Below are positions 56,761-64,000 of a stretch of 64,000 bases of DNA, one piece after another. Within the stretch, counting starts at the first letter, position 1, and each line of letters opens with the position of its first letter. The DNA is from Luteibacter aegosomaticola (lineage in GTDB: Bacteria > Pseudomonadota > Gammaproteobacteria > Xanthomonadales > Rhodanobacteraceae): assembly GCF_023078475.1 (NCBI RefSeq), contig NZ_CP095741.1:2976001-3040000 (forward strand), written 5' to 3'. The position numbers were made by a program, and so were the translations under genes. A model generated the notes under the pieces. The model searched no databases and was not told where the DNA came from. It was given only the letters and a program-made list of their open reading frames with translations.

Positions 56761-57615
56761 TCAGGCGCCCATCGCTTCGTCAAGGCGCAAGGTAAGGCAC
56801 TTCGCCGCGCCGCCGGATTTCATGTACTCATCGAGGGCCACCTCGATGACCATGAAGCCGGCGGCCTCCAGCCGTGAGCGCAACCCGGGACTGGCGCGGT
56901 TGAGGATGACGACCCGGCCGAGATTCACCGCATTGCAGGCAAACGCCACGGCATCGTGCTCATCCACGGTAATGCGCTCCGCGGGCGGCACATGGCGCTC
57001 GATCAGCGCCAGCGAGGCGGCATCGAAGGCCGCCGGGAAATAGAGGGTGTAGCCATTCACCAGCGGGCAGAAGCAGGTATCCAGGTGATAGAACCGCGGA
57101 TCCGCGAGCTTGAGCGGCAACACCTCGATATCGAGCAGCCGGGTCAGCGCCGGCGCAGCCTCCAGATCCGAGCGGTGCCCATGGCCCATCCAGAGGCGGC
57201 GGCTGGTGCCGCGGTCGAACAGCGCATCGCCTGCGCCTTCGAAGAACACCCCGTCGGGCAGCTCGACGATGTCGAAACCGTGGTGGGTGAAGAACGCGCG
57301 GTTGTGCGCCTCCTCGCCCTTGCGCTCGTCATAACGGAAGCGACTGGGTACGAAGCTGTTGCCGAAGACCAGGCCGGCATTGGCGGCAAAGACCATGTCC
57401 GGCTGACCCTCCGCCGGCGGCTGGATCACCACGTCGGCGTGCCGCTGGACGGTCTCCCGCAACGCATCCCACTGGCGCTGGGAGCGCTCTGACGTGGTGT
57501 CGTGCACATGGCCCGTCATCCAGGGATTGATGACGTAGCTGACCTCGAAATACGTGGGAGCGCACATCAGGATGCGAGGCACCGTGCGCTCGAAGGTCGG
57601 GGTCGTTTCTGCCAT
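56761..57615 (-). CDS. Arginine-deiminase-fold hydrolase (DDAH/ADI-like)
   Basis: 284 residues of the amidinotransferase/GME superfamily. N-terminal ILMCAPTYFEVSYVINPWM (16-34), DMVFAANAGLVFG, LPDGVFFEGAGDALF, the active His in FYHLDTCFCPL and nucleophile Cys273 in KSGGAAKCLTLRL. All are present. Relatives hydrolyse arginine or methylated arginines, or act in ornithine/citrulline chemistry; the substrate cannot be chosen by sequence. It is convergent with the PhzF gene (4-bp gap). Confidence 0.9.
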   Translation of the reverse strand: MAETTPTFERTVPRILMCAPTYFEVSYVINPWMTGHVHDTTSERSQRQWDALRETVQRHADVVIQPPAEGQPDMVFAANAGLVFGNSFVPSRFRYDERKGEEAHNRAFFTHHGFDIVELPDGVFFEGAGDALFDRGTSRRLWMGHGHRSDLEAAPALTRLLDIEVLPLKLADPRFYHLDTCFCPLVNGYTLYFPAAFDAASLALIERHVPPAERITVDEHDAVAFACNAVNLGRVVILNRASPGLRSRLEAAGFMVIEVALDEYMKSGGAAKCLTLRLDEAMGA

Positions 57616-57694
57616 GGACGGAGCACGCCTGAATGGGGGAACGAGCCCCCATCATGGCAGATAGACGGCGGGGGCCGTCAACGCATGGGCGGGC

Positions 57695-57976
57695 TCAGTG
57701 CATGCCCTCGACGATCGCCGAGACAGTCGCCGAGGAGAAATGCAGCTCCTTCAGCGCCTCTTCGAGCGAATCACGGGAATTCACCTCGCTCTCCACCTGC
57801 TCACCCACACTGGCGGGCGAGACATGGACGAAGCGGTGGCCGTCCTGGTAAGCGATGCCTTCATCGTGGACGGTCTGCTTCGTCAGCACCTTGAAGGTGC
57901 CATCCTGCGATTCGCGTACCGTCACCGCCCGGCCCTCGTGCTGGCCTTCGTACACCGTTTTCCAGCTTGCGGTCAT
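57695..57976 (-). CDS. Conserved-looking 93-residue protein of unknown function
   Basis: A small soluble protein (MTASWKTVYEGQHEGRAVTV and on to SLEEALKELHFSSATVSAIV), beta-strand-rich at the N-terminus and helical at the C-terminus. No family was recognised. The codon use and GC content match the neighbours. The gene is separated from flanking genes by 79 and 99 bp. It may act alone; nothing links it to them. Confidence 0.65.
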   Translation of the reverse strand: MTASWKTVYEGQHEGRAVTVRESQDGTFKVLTKQTVHDEGIAYQDGHRFVHVSPASVGEQVESEVNSRDSLEEALKELHFSSATVSAIVEGMH

Positions 57977-58075
57977 TGTTCTCGCCTGGGAAGCCGCACA
58001 ACAGCGTGCTTCCCGATTGTCGCCAACCCGGCGGCCAAGCGATTGTGAAGACGTGCGTAAAAACGGCCTAACGCT

Positions 58076-58954
58076 TCAATCCTTCAGGTTGGCCCGCGCC
58101 GCGGCCACGCGGGCCAGCCCCGCCCAGTCGATATCGCCATCGCCGCGATTGAGCGATTCCAGCAAGGCATCGTGGAGGACACTGGCCACCGGCATCGGCA
58201 CCCGCTTCGTCTCGGCGGCGGCGCGGGCGAGCCCCACATCCTTGAAGCCCAGGCTGAGCTTGAAGCCGGCCGGCTCGTAGCGGTCCTCGGCAATCATGCC
58301 GCCGTAAATCTTGTAGATCGGGGCCGAAAACAAGGTGTTCTGCATCACCTCGAGGAAATCCTTCGCCGCCACGCCGTGGGCACGGGTCAGGGCGCTCGCC
58401 TCGGCCATGCTCTCGATGGCGGCGCCAATGAGGAAGTTGCCGCTGATCTTCACCACCGCCGCACGGATGGGGTCATCCCCCATGGGCCAGACCTTCGCTG
58501 CGAGCAACTCCAGCAACGGCTGCACTTTTGCCAGGTACGCGGGCTGGCCAGAGGCCACCATGTTGAGGTTGCCGGCAGCGGCCACCTCGGGGCGGCCGAA
58601 CACCGGCGCGGAGACGAAGCCCACGCCGCGTGCGTCATGCGTATCCGACAGTTCCTGCGCCAGGGCCACGGAGATCGTCGCGTGGTTCACATGGACGGCA
58701 CCCTGCGCCAGCGCGGGCAGCACCTCACCCAGGATCACCTCGCGCACGGCCGCGTCATTGGCCAGCATGTTGTGGACCACCTCCGCGCCTTGCGCGGCCT
58801 CGGCAGCCGTCGCGGCGACCTTCGCGCCCAGCGCCTTGAGCGGCTCCGCGACCGACGCCGTGCGGTTCCACACGGTGACCTCGTGGCCACCCTTGACCAG
58901 GTTCGCGGCCATGCCCGCGCCCATGCTGCCCAGCCCGATAAATCCGATACGCAT
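58076..58954 (-). CDS. NAD(P)-dependent beta-hydroxyacid dehydrogenase (HIBADH family)
   Basis: 292 residues. N-terminal Rossmann fold MRIGFIGLGSMGAGMAANLVK (quoted from residue 1), WNRT, then HVNHATISVALAQ (substrate-binding segment), VFGRPEVAAAGN, and KISGNFLIG with the catalytic Lys in the C-terminal all-helical domain. It oxidises or reduces 3-hydroxyacids; the substrate is not known. ATG 58954 with GGAGTAGGTG upstream; the open frame extends further but is not family-like. It lies 14 bp after the flavoprotein gene, so one operon. Confidence 0.9.
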   Translation of the reverse strand: MRIGFIGLGSMGAGMAANLVKGGHEVTVWNRTASVAEPLKALGAKVAATAAEAAQGAEVVHNMLANDAAVREVILGEVLPALAQGAVHVNHATISVALAQELSDTHDARGVGFVSAPVFGRPEVAAAGNLNMVASGQPAYLAKVQPLLELLAAKVWPMGDDPIRAAVVKISGNFLIGAAIESMAEASALTRAHGVAAKDFLEVMQNTLFSAPIYKIYGGMIAEDRYEPAGFKLSLGFKDVGLARAAAETKRVPMPVASVLHDALLESLNRGDGDIDWAGLARVAAARANLKD

Positions 58955-58968
58955 AACACCTACTCCGG

Positions 58969-60144
58969 TCAGACGGCCTGGCCCGCGGCGTGTCCCGAGG
59001 CCCAGGCCCATTGGAAGTTGTAGCCACCCAGGTGGCCGGTCACGTCGAGCACTTCGCCGACGAAGAACAGTCCGGGCTGGCGCTTGGACATGAGGGTGGC
59101 CGACGACACTTCGTCGGTATCCACGCCGCCCAGGGTGACCTCGGCGGTGCGATAGCCCTCGGTGCCGCTGGCGACCAGCGGCCAGTCCTGCAACTGTGCC
59201 GCGATGTCCTTCAATTCGGCGTCACGGTACTGGCGCATGGGCTTGCTCGGCAGCCAGACCTCGCACAGGCGTTCGGCCAGGCGGCGCGGCAGCAAGCTGG
59301 AGAGCACGGTGCGGAATTCGGCTGCGGGGCGCTCTTCGCGACCGGCGCGCAGCGCCTCATAGGCATCCTGGCCCGGCAGCAGGTCGAGGCGAAGATCCAC
59401 GCCCGGCTCCCAGTACGACGAGATCTGCAGGATGGAGGGCCCGCTGATGCCGCGGTGGGTGAACAGCATGGCGTCGCGGAAGCTGGTGCCGTTGGCGCGG
59501 GCTTCGATGGGCAGGGCCACACCGGCCAATCCGTCGTAACGCTCCTGGTGCTTGCCGCTGAGGGTGAGCGGCACCAGCCCGGCGCGCACGGGGAGCACGG
59601 TATGGCCAAACTGCTTCGCCACCTCATAGCCAAAGCCACTGGCGCCCAGGCTGGGAATCGACAGGCCGCCCGTGGCGATGACCAGGGACGGGGCGCTGAA
59701 CCGGCCTAGCGGGGTGTCGCAGCCAAAGCCGCCCTCGCCTGCCCGGATCCGGGTGACCGGGGTGTTGAGCTCGATCCTCACACCCGCCGCCGCGCATTCA
59801 TCGAGCAGCATCCGCACGATGAGCTTGGAGGATTCGTCGCAGAACAGCTGGCCGGGGCTTTTCTCGTGGTACTTGATCCGGTGCTTGTCGACGAGGTCGA
59901 TGAAGTGCCACGGGGTGTACCGGGCGAGGGCCGACTTGCAGAAATGGGGGTTTCGGCTGAGGAAGTTGGCCGGGGTGGTGTGGGTGTGGGTGAAATTGCA
60001 GCGGCCGCCGCCGCTCATCAGGATCTTCTTGCCCGCCTTGTTGGCGTGGTCGAGCACCAGCACCCGGCGGCCCCGCTGGCCGGCGACGATGGCGGCCATG
60101 AGGCCGGCGGCGCCTGCGCCAATGACGATGGCGTCGTATTCCAT
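58969..60144 (-). CDS. HI0933/BaiN-family flavoprotein
   Basis: 391-residue NAD(P)/FAD-dependent oxidoreductase. FAD Rossmann motif MEYDAIVIGAGAAGLMAAIV, then KILMSGGGRCNFTH (family signature), LVIATGGLSIPSLGASGFGY, FTHRGISGPSILQISSYWEP, and the C-terminal GGVDTDEVSSATLMSKRQPG and LDVTGHLGGYNFQWAWASG. This YhiN group is widespread; the function is poorly defined (some act on bile acid derivatives, others as reduced-flavin or stress enzymes). It is first in the two-gene minus operon. Confidence 0.92.
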   Translation of the reverse strand: MEYDAIVIGAGAAGLMAAIVAGQRGRRVLVLDHANKAGKKILMSGGGRCNFTHTHTTPANFLSRNPHFCKSALARYTPWHFIDLVDKHRIKYHEKSPGQLFCDESSKLIVRMLLDECAAAGVRIELNTPVTRIRAGEGGFGCDTPLGRFSAPSLVIATGGLSIPSLGASGFGYEVAKQFGHTVLPVRAGLVPLTLSGKHQERYDGLAGVALPIEARANGTSFRDAMLFTHRGISGPSILQISSYWEPGVDLRLDLLPGQDAYEALRAGREERPAAEFRTVLSSLLPRRLAERLCEVWLPSKPMRQYRDAELKDIAAQLQDWPLVASGTEGYRTAEVTLGGVDTDEVSSATLMSKRQPGLFFVGEVLDVTGHLGGYNFQWAWASGHAAGQAV

Positions 60145-60227
60145 GGGGGTCTGCCTGGCCGTGCAAACGCATATGGTACCGCCGTCGCGTAGACTTGTCG
60201 GCTGTAACCCTATGCGAGGACTACCCC

Positions 60228-60710
60228 ATGCCTTCCTTCGATATCGTTTCGGAAGTCGATAAGCACGAACTGAGCAATGCCGTGGACCAGGCGAACCGTG
60301 AGGTTTCGACCCGGTTTGACCTGAAGGGCACGAAGGCGAAGTTCGAGCTGGAGGACAGTGTGATTACGCAGAAGGCTGATAACGAGTTCCAGATCGAGCA
60401 GATCCATCAGATCCTGCGTACGCGCCTGGCTGCGCGCCAGATTGATGTGCGTGCGCTGGATGTGGGCAAGGTGGAGACGAACCTGGCTGAGGCGCGCCAG
60501 AAGGTGACCGTGAAGCAGGGTATTGAGCAGCCTGTCGCGAAGAAGATTATCGCGAAGATCAAGGAGGCGAAGCTGAAGGTCGAGGCTCAGATCAACGGGG
60601 AGAAGATCCGTGTCACGGGTAAGAAGCGTGACGATCTTCAGGATGCTATCGCCCTGCTCCGTAAGGCGGATTTCGAACTTCCGCTGCAGTTCGAGAACTT
60701 CCGGGACTGA
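60228..60710 (+). CDS. yajQ: YajQ-family c-di-GMP-binding protein
   Basis: 160 residues. PSFDIVSEVDKHELSNAVDQ at the N-terminus, STRFDLKGTKAKFELED, and the conserved second ferredoxin-like half VKQGIEQPVAKKIIAKIKEA, ending FELPLQFENFRD. In Xanthomonas campestris the YajQ homologue binds c-di-GMP and works with a transcription factor; the E. coli protein is called a nucleotide-binding protein. GCGAGGA is the ribosome-binding site 8 bp before the ATG. Third-family repeat DNA begins immediately after the stop. Confidence 0.96.
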   Translation: MPSFDIVSEVDKHELSNAVDQANREVSTRFDLKGTKAKFELEDSVITQKADNEFQIEQIHQILRTRLAARQIDVRALDVGKVETNLAEARQKVTVKQGIEQPVAKKIIAKIKEAKLKVEAQINGEKIRVTGKKRDDLQDAIALLRKADFELPLQFENFRD

Positions 60711-60838
60711 GGTTCGATACGGCTCGCCTTCGGCATCGCTCGGGGGCGCTCGGCTTCGCCATCGCCTTAGTGCTCTGACGTTTCCGGAAAGAGCCCTTGG
60801 CGCCCACCCTCGCTGCTCAGACAAGTCTCCAACGTTCG
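60711..60838 (+). repeat. Third-family 3'-end element (copy C)
   Basis: It begins directly after the yajQ stop with GGTTCGATACGGCTCGCCTT (hairpin) and ends CTGCTCAGACAAGTCTCC. It has the core of the 31091 and 62971 copies, read in the same direction relative to its upstream gene. Its first 24 bp recur at 62519. Confidence 0.75.
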
Positions 60839-61004
60839 AAAAGGATGCCCCTCCGGGGCCATGTACTTATTGCCCTACGGGCGCGAACCGGCGTGCGGAC
60901 GGGGGTTTGAAACTCGCCTTCCCTGGCTCGGTTTCAAACGAGCGGCCATCCATGGCCGCTCCCGCCTGCGGCGGCTGTTCCCGTCCGCCCGCCTCGTCTC
61001 CGAC

Positions 61005-61050
61005 AACTCGCCTCGAGGGTGGGCGCCAAGGCCTCTCGGACACACTGAGG
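61005..61050. repeat. 46-bp inverted repeat, left copy
   Basis: Begins AACTCGCCTCGAGGGTGGGC. Its reverse complement at 62855-62900 differs at two positions. It bounds the cspA segment (~1.9 kb). Confidence 0.85.
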
Positions 61051-61119
61051 CAAATCGGTGGGAAAGCCTCCGCCAGCAACACGGCCGACCTCGCGGCGCC
61101 CCACACCTGCCAAACGCCC

Positions 61120-61255
61120 GTAGGAGCCCACCCTGTGGGCGACATCTTTCGCCTCAACGCTCAGGCCCTGTCGCACGGCACGATCGATCAAGGGCCAAAC
61201 GCCGCAAGATCCGGACTCTGCCGCGAACGGCGTCGCCCACAGGGTGGGCTCCTAC
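61120..61255. repeat. REP-family-1 pair, long form (copy 6)
   Basis: 136 bp; left arm 'ATC', right arm 'GCC'. The interior (CTCAACGCTCAGGCCCTGTC and on to GCCGCAAGATCCGG) is nearly identical, in the same orientation, to copy 7 at 62633. With the flanking sequence from 61034 it forms a long direct repeat with 62578-62767. Confidence 0.9.
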
Positions 61256-61386
61256 AGAAATGTCGGATATTCGGTGACTTAGCGCGGCGGCTACTGCAAT
61301 TGCGTAGCGATTGCTATGTCGGGCATGTGCTGCGCGACGCGGGCCGGGCGTAACGTGGTGGCACAGGGCAAGCTCAGGAGCGTGTT

Positions 61387-61590
61387 ATGGCAACGGGTAC
61401 CGTTAAGTGGTTCAACGATGCGAAGGGCTTTGGTTTCATCACGCAGGATGCGGGTGGCCCAGATGTGTTCGTGCACTTTCGCTCAATACAGGGCAACGGC
61501 TTCAAATCGCTGCAAGAAGGCCAGAAAGTCGAATACGAGGTGACTCAGGGAAAGAAAGGTCCGCAAGCCGACAACGTAAAGCCCATGTGA
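61387..61590 (+). CDS. Cold-shock protein (CspA family)
   Basis: 67-residue single cold-shock domain that binds single-stranded RNA and DNA. RNP1 KGFGFI (13-18) and RNP2 VFVHF (27-31) are intact; the C-terminal half is [27 protein letters not shown] precedes the ATG by 6 bases. The ~130-bp leader between REP copy 6 and the ATG could carry the long 5' UTR usual for csp genes. It lies first in a three-gene accessory segment bounded by repeats. Confidence 0.95.
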   Translation: MATGTVKWFNDAKGFGFITQDAGGPDVFVHFRSIQGNGFKSLQEGQKVEYEVTQGKKGPQADNVKPM

Positions 61591-61676
61591 CGGCATCCCT
61601 TGCACACCAATCAACCCGGCACACACCCGAAACAGACGCTAACGACACATCGCGCTCCCTCACGGAGGAACCAGCC

Positions 61677-61913
61677 ATGCGTCTTCGCAACCTGCTACGG
61701 ATACCGTCCTGGCTCCGTGCGCTCTTCGATATCGAGGTACAGGCAGAGAGCCGCGAAACACGGCACATACCTGCCAGCGCACCACACCTCCAACCCGGCC
61801 AGCGCGTCGAATTCAACGTGCACCCTGGCGAAGACGGACCCTGGTACGCAACCGAAGTGCGCGTCATCCGCGACCTCGGTGGAGGCAGCGACGCAACCGA
61901 GAACCCACACTAA
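61677..61913 (+). CDS. 78-residue protein with only the C-terminal half of a cold-shock domain
   Basis: A strong GGAGGAA (61664-61670) lies 6 nt before the ATG. Residues 1-~20 (MRLRNLLRIPSWLRALFDIE) form a basic amphipathic helix; ~40-65 (LQPGQRVEFNVHPGEDGPWY then ATEVRVI) match the last two strands of CspA (compare [18 protein letters not shown] just upstream), while RNP1 and RNP2 are absent. It could arise from duplication of the adjacent cspA followed by replacement of its N-terminus. Function unknown; it may bind membrane or a CspA-like partner. It is 86 bp downstream of cspA, same strand. Confidence 0.7.
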   Translation: MRLRNLLRIPSWLRALFDIEVQAESRETRHIPASAPHLQPGQRVEFNVHPGEDGPWYATEVRVIRDLGGGSDATENPH

Positions 61914-61977
61914 CGCCCCAGCACGACGCTGGCATCACTCAGGGACACAGGGGTCCTCTTAAGCAAAGGAGAATGCA

Positions 61978-62475
61978 ATGTCTAACGCGAAGCAAAAAGG
62001 CCTCAAGGATGATCGTGAACCAGATCAGGTCGAAGCCTTTGAGGAATGCAGGCTCGGAGCGAGCGGTCTCGCCGACGCAGACCACGTCACTGTGAGGGCC
62101 GGCGATCACTTCGGACCTTCCGTGATCGCAGAAGGCGGCAGACCACCGCTTGATGGCAAGTATTTCGAAGCCAAATCGAATCAAGCTAGCTTCCCCCTTC
62201 AAGTTAGTTTTTCGGTAAAGGATGACTTCAATAGTTTTTGGGAGAAACTCCGATTCAGGTGCGTGACGAACCTGCCCCCAGGCTCTTTACAAATCACGGG
62301 CTCGCCTGGCCCGACCAAAGTTGATATCGACCACGAGAATTCGCTCGTAACGATTGTCCCCGACAACACCTTTGGCTATTTCACTAGCATGCAAATCTTC
62401 ACAAACGAAGGGAGCGATGGCATTTCCGTAGCGATCGACGACATCGAGATCTGGTACCACCGCAGGGGACCGTAA
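61978..62475 (+). CDS. Orphan 165-residue protein, lower GC than neighbours
   Basis: AAAGGAG (61967-61973) precedes the ATG at 61978. The N-terminal ~35 residues are charged (MSNAKQKGLKDDREPDQVEA); the rest is beta-rich (SFPLQVSFSVKDDFNSFWEK, GSLQITGSPGPTKVDIDHEN, VAIDDIEIWYHRRGP) like a small beta-sandwich. No Cys pair, signal peptide or catalytic motif is clear. GC is visibly lower than the rest of the window (A/T-rich codons such as AGT, TTT, AAA), which suggests acquisition. No family was recognised. Confidence 0.7.
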   Translation: MSNAKQKGLKDDREPDQVEAFEECRLGASGLADADHVTVRAGDHFGPSVIAEGGRPPLDGKYFEAKSNQASFPLQVSFSVKDDFNSFWEKLRFRCVTNLPPGSLQITGSPGPTKVDIDHENSLVTIVPDNTFGYFTSMQIFTNEGSDGISVAIDDIEIWYHRRGP

Positions 62476-62517
62476 CCTTCACGAGCTCCATAGGCTAGCG
62501 ACACGGCTGCGGTTACG

Positions 62518-62600
62518 CCGGTTCGATACGGCTCGCCTTCGGCTTCGCGTCGCTCGGCTTACGCCATCGCTTTCGCGCTCGGACATACTGAGGTTGCGTG
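62518..62600 (+). repeat. Third-family element, partial (copy D)
   Basis: CGGTTCGATACGGCTCGCCT matches the start of copy C (60711) and continues with similar wording to CGCTCGGACATACTGAGG. It lies 43 bp after the stop of the orphan gene. From 62578 it also matches 61034 onward, forming the left end of the direct repeat. Confidence 0.7.
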
Positions 62601-62632
62601 AGGGGAAAGCCACCGCGGCCGTCACGGCTGCT

Positions 62633-62767
62633 GTAGGAGCCCACCCTGTGGGCGACATCTTTCGCCTCAACGCTCAGACCCTCTCGCACGGCACGATGAT
62701 CAAGGGTCAGACGCCGCAAGATCCGGGGCTTTCCGCGAACGGCGTCGCCCACAGGGTGGGCTCCTAC
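62633..62767. repeat. REP-family-1 pair, long form (copy 7)
   Basis: 135 bp; left arm 'ATC', right arm 'GCC'; differs from copy 6 at only about ten positions by eye. It forms a direct repeat with copy 6, 1.5 kb away, around three genes. Confidence 0.9.
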
Positions 62768-62854
62768 AGAGACGCCGCTGGCCTGTCGGTGGTTTGCACC
62801 TCGAACGACAGGGCCTGCCGCCACAGCCATGTCGACGGCTCTCCGCCCACACCA

Positions 62855-62900
62855 CCTCAGTGTGTCCGGGAGGCCTTGGGGCCCACCCTCGAGGCGAGTT
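62855..62900. repeat. 46-bp inverted repeat, right copy
   Basis: Reverse complement of 61005-61050 with 2 mismatches. It contains the third-family core (GGCCTTGGGGCCCACCCTCG on this strand). Confidence 0.85.
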
Positions 62901-62970
62901 CCGCACAAGAGAGCGGCCGTAGGCCTAATTAATACATCTGCCGCGGAGCGGCACTCCTTTACGAACGCGG

Positions 62971-63080
62971 AGGACCTGTCTGAGCAGCGAGGGTGGGCCC
63001 CAAGGCCTCTTTCCTGAGACGTCCGAGCGCGAGGCGGCGCCAGCCGCTCAACACATGCATTCGCTTCAGCGAATGAACCG
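62971..63080 (-). repeat. Third-family 110-bp 3'-end element (copy B)
   Basis: Equal in length and orientation to 31091-31200. It begins 2 bases after the stop codon of the minus-strand diguanylate cyclase and carries the CATTCGC/GCGAATG hairpin at that end. Confidence 0.85.
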
Positions 63081-63082
63081 AC

Positions 63083-64000
63083 TCAAAGGCTGGCGATACG
63101 ACTGCGGTTACGCCCGTCGTTCTTCGCCTCGTATAGCGCCTCGTCAGCGCGGCCAAGCAGCGAATTCAGGGATTCCGGCGCGCGCCACATCGCTACGCCC
63201 GCGCTTACCGTAATGCGGATACGGTAATCGCCATGCACGATCACCTGCGACGCCAGCGCATGGCGCACTCGCTCCGTGATATCCAGCGCGTGCTCCGCCA
63301 GCGCACCCGGCAAGCACAGGATGAACTCCTCGCCGCCAAAGCGACCCGCCAGGTCATCCGCACGGCACATCGACGAAATCACTCGCATCGTCTCGCGGAT
63401 CACCGTATCGCCTGCCAGATGGCCGAACGTATCGTTCACGGTCTTGAAGTCATCGATATCGAGCAACACCATGCTGAACGGAATGCCATCCGTCGCCGCG
63501 CCCTGGCGCACGCGCTCCGCCTGCTCCAGGAAGCGGCGGCGGTTCAACGAACCCGTCAGCTCATCGGTTCCCGCCAGATGGTCGAGGCGCTCATTCGCCG
63601 CCTTCAGGTCACGCGTACGTGCCTCGACCTGCGCCTGTAGCAGCTCGGCACGGCGGCGCAGGTACAGCGTCCGCAGATACACGAGACCGAAGAACATCGC
63701 CACGGCCACCGCTACGCCAAGCAGCAAGGTCCATGGGCTCTCGTACCAGCGCGGCACCACCTCGACACGCACCGAGGTCTCGATCGTGCGCGCATCCAGT
63801 CCGCGCATGGTCGCGCGCAGGCGAAGTGTGTACGTGCCGCTGGCGAGGTTCGTGTAAATGGCGCTCGGCGGGATGCCGCGGGCCACTTCGTTCCACGCGT
63901 TATCCGTGTCGTCCATGCGGTACGCGTAATGGGTCTCCTGCGGCGCGCGGAAATCCAGCAGCGCGAAGTCAACGCGCAGGTTCCGGCCGTCACCATCGAG
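63083..64000 (-). CDS. Sensor diguanylate cyclase, C-terminal part (runs off window)
   Basis: The frame is open to the window edge, so the N-terminus is missing. Visible order from the edge: Y_Y_Y-type beta-sandwich (RNLRVDFALLDFRAPQETHY, YTNLASGTYTLRLRA), one transmembrane helix (WTLLLGVAVAVAMFFGLVYL), a short coiled-coil (LLQAQVEARTRDLKAANERL), and a GGDEF domain: DELTGSLNRRRF, LLDIDDFKTVNDTFGHLAGD, active site GGEEF, and an intact I-site RADD five residues before it. So it should make c-di-GMP and be product-inhibited. The Y_Y_Y domain implies upstream regulator-propeller repeats outside the window. Confidence 0.9.
   Translation of the reverse strand, partial: LDGDGRNLRVDFALLDFRAPQETHYAYRMDDTDNAWNEVARGIPPSAIYTNLASGTYTLRLRATMRGLDARTIETSVRVEVVPRWYESPWTLLLGVAVAVAMFFGLVYLRTLYLRRRAELLQAQVEARTRDLKAANERLDHLAGTDELTGSLNRRRFLEQAERVRQGAATDGIPFSMVLLDIDDFKTVNDTFGHLAGDTVIRETMRVISSMCRADDLAGRFGGEEFILCLPGALAEHALDITERVRHALASQVIVHGDYRIRITVSAGVAMWRAPESLNSLLGRADEALYEAKNDGRNRSRIASL

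Larger units (their letters stand above)
60711..61386. other. 676-bp repeat-rich intergenic region
   Basis: No gene is supported here; reading frames in this stretch run through repeats and lack homology. Contents in order: a third-family element (60711-60838), a GC-rich unique stretch (60840-61000) with two GCGGCCATCCATGGCCGC-like palindromic bits, a 46-bp sequence (61005-61050) whose inverted copy is at 62855-62900, then a direct-repeat copy (61034-61255) including REP copy 6, and ~130 bp of cspA leader. Confidence 0.7.
62476..63082. other. 607-bp repeat-rich intergenic region
   Basis: No gene is supported here. In order: a truncated third-family element (62518-62600), REP copy 7 (62633-62767), the right 46-bp inverted repeat (62855-62900), ~70 bp of unique sequence, and third-family copy B (62971-63080). 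Confidence 0.7.

Noticed and set aside
60867..61191. Several 70-100-codon frames in the 60.7-61.4 kb and 62.5-63.0 kb gaps
   Set aside because: They run through REP and third-family repeats, and similar translations recur wherever the repeat occurs, so they are repeat artefacts.

Overview
The window looks like a chromosomal segment of a high-GC gammaproteobacterium, most likely Xanthomonadales/Lysobacterales of the Rhodanobacteraceae type (Luteibacter/Dyella-like). This is inferred from gene content (exbB-exbD-msbA-lpxK next to comEC, a YajQ c-di-GMP protein, an Ala/Lys-rich histone-like protein), from the GC-rich codon usage, and from many palindromic repeats with a 5'-GTAG foot like those of Stenotrophomonas and its relatives. 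No rRNA, tRNA, CRISPR array, integrase or transposase was seen.

Layout. 0-9 kb: a membrane-anchored Mrr-fold protein with an altered active site; a phosphoketolase and acetate kinase pair (sugar phosphate to acetyl phosphate to acetate and ATP); class I fumarase; a periplasmic thioredoxin-like protein; and a YqjI/YqjH-type PadR regulator plus ferric-siderophore reductase behind a perfect 13-bp inverted-repeat operator. 9-20.8 kb: one giant repetitive autotransporter of about 3935 residues. 21-31 kb: AsmA-like protein, DMT transporter, a 2OG-Fe(II) oxygenase, glmM, folP and orn on the minus strand, and sbcB plus a DUF2461 protein on the plus strand. 31-40.6 kb: VOC protein-epmA-ligA with overlapping start and stop codons, an MFS exporter, a CPA2 antiporter, a photolyase, a glycine-zipper envelope protein, a small membrane protein and a DUF4265 protein. 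40.7-53.3 kb: two FtsX/MacB-type permeases without an ATPase behind a sigma-54-like promoter, lpxK-msbA-exbD-exbB (lipid A transport), a GH92 mannosidase with its own promoter, and comEC. 53.4-60.7 kb: a Gly/Pro-rich lipoprotein, a histone-H1-like protein, rhomboid protease, PhzF protein, an arginine-deiminase-fold enzyme, a beta-hydroxyacid dehydrogenase, a HI0933-family flavoprotein and YajQ. 60.7-63.1 kb: a repeat-dense accessory stretch with cspA, a 78-residue protein carrying only the C-terminal half of a cold-shock domain, and a lower-GC orphan gene. 63.1-64 kb: the 3' end of a sensor diguanylate cyclase that runs off the window.

The most distinctive features are the repeats and the 61-63 kb island. 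Seven REP pairs each join one arm of subtype 'ATC' with one of subtype 'GCC'. A second REP family supplies a perfect 26-bp inverted repeat, a coding insertion in the photolyase gene and the stop codon of a transporter. A third, longer element sits at gene 3' ends in a fixed orientation. The cspA island is bounded by a 46-bp inverted repeat (44/46 by eye) and by long direct repeats, so it looks like a mobilisable or recombining module with no transposase of its own. The other notable regulatory find is the sigma-54-like promoter with palindromic upstream sites in front of the orphan permease pair.
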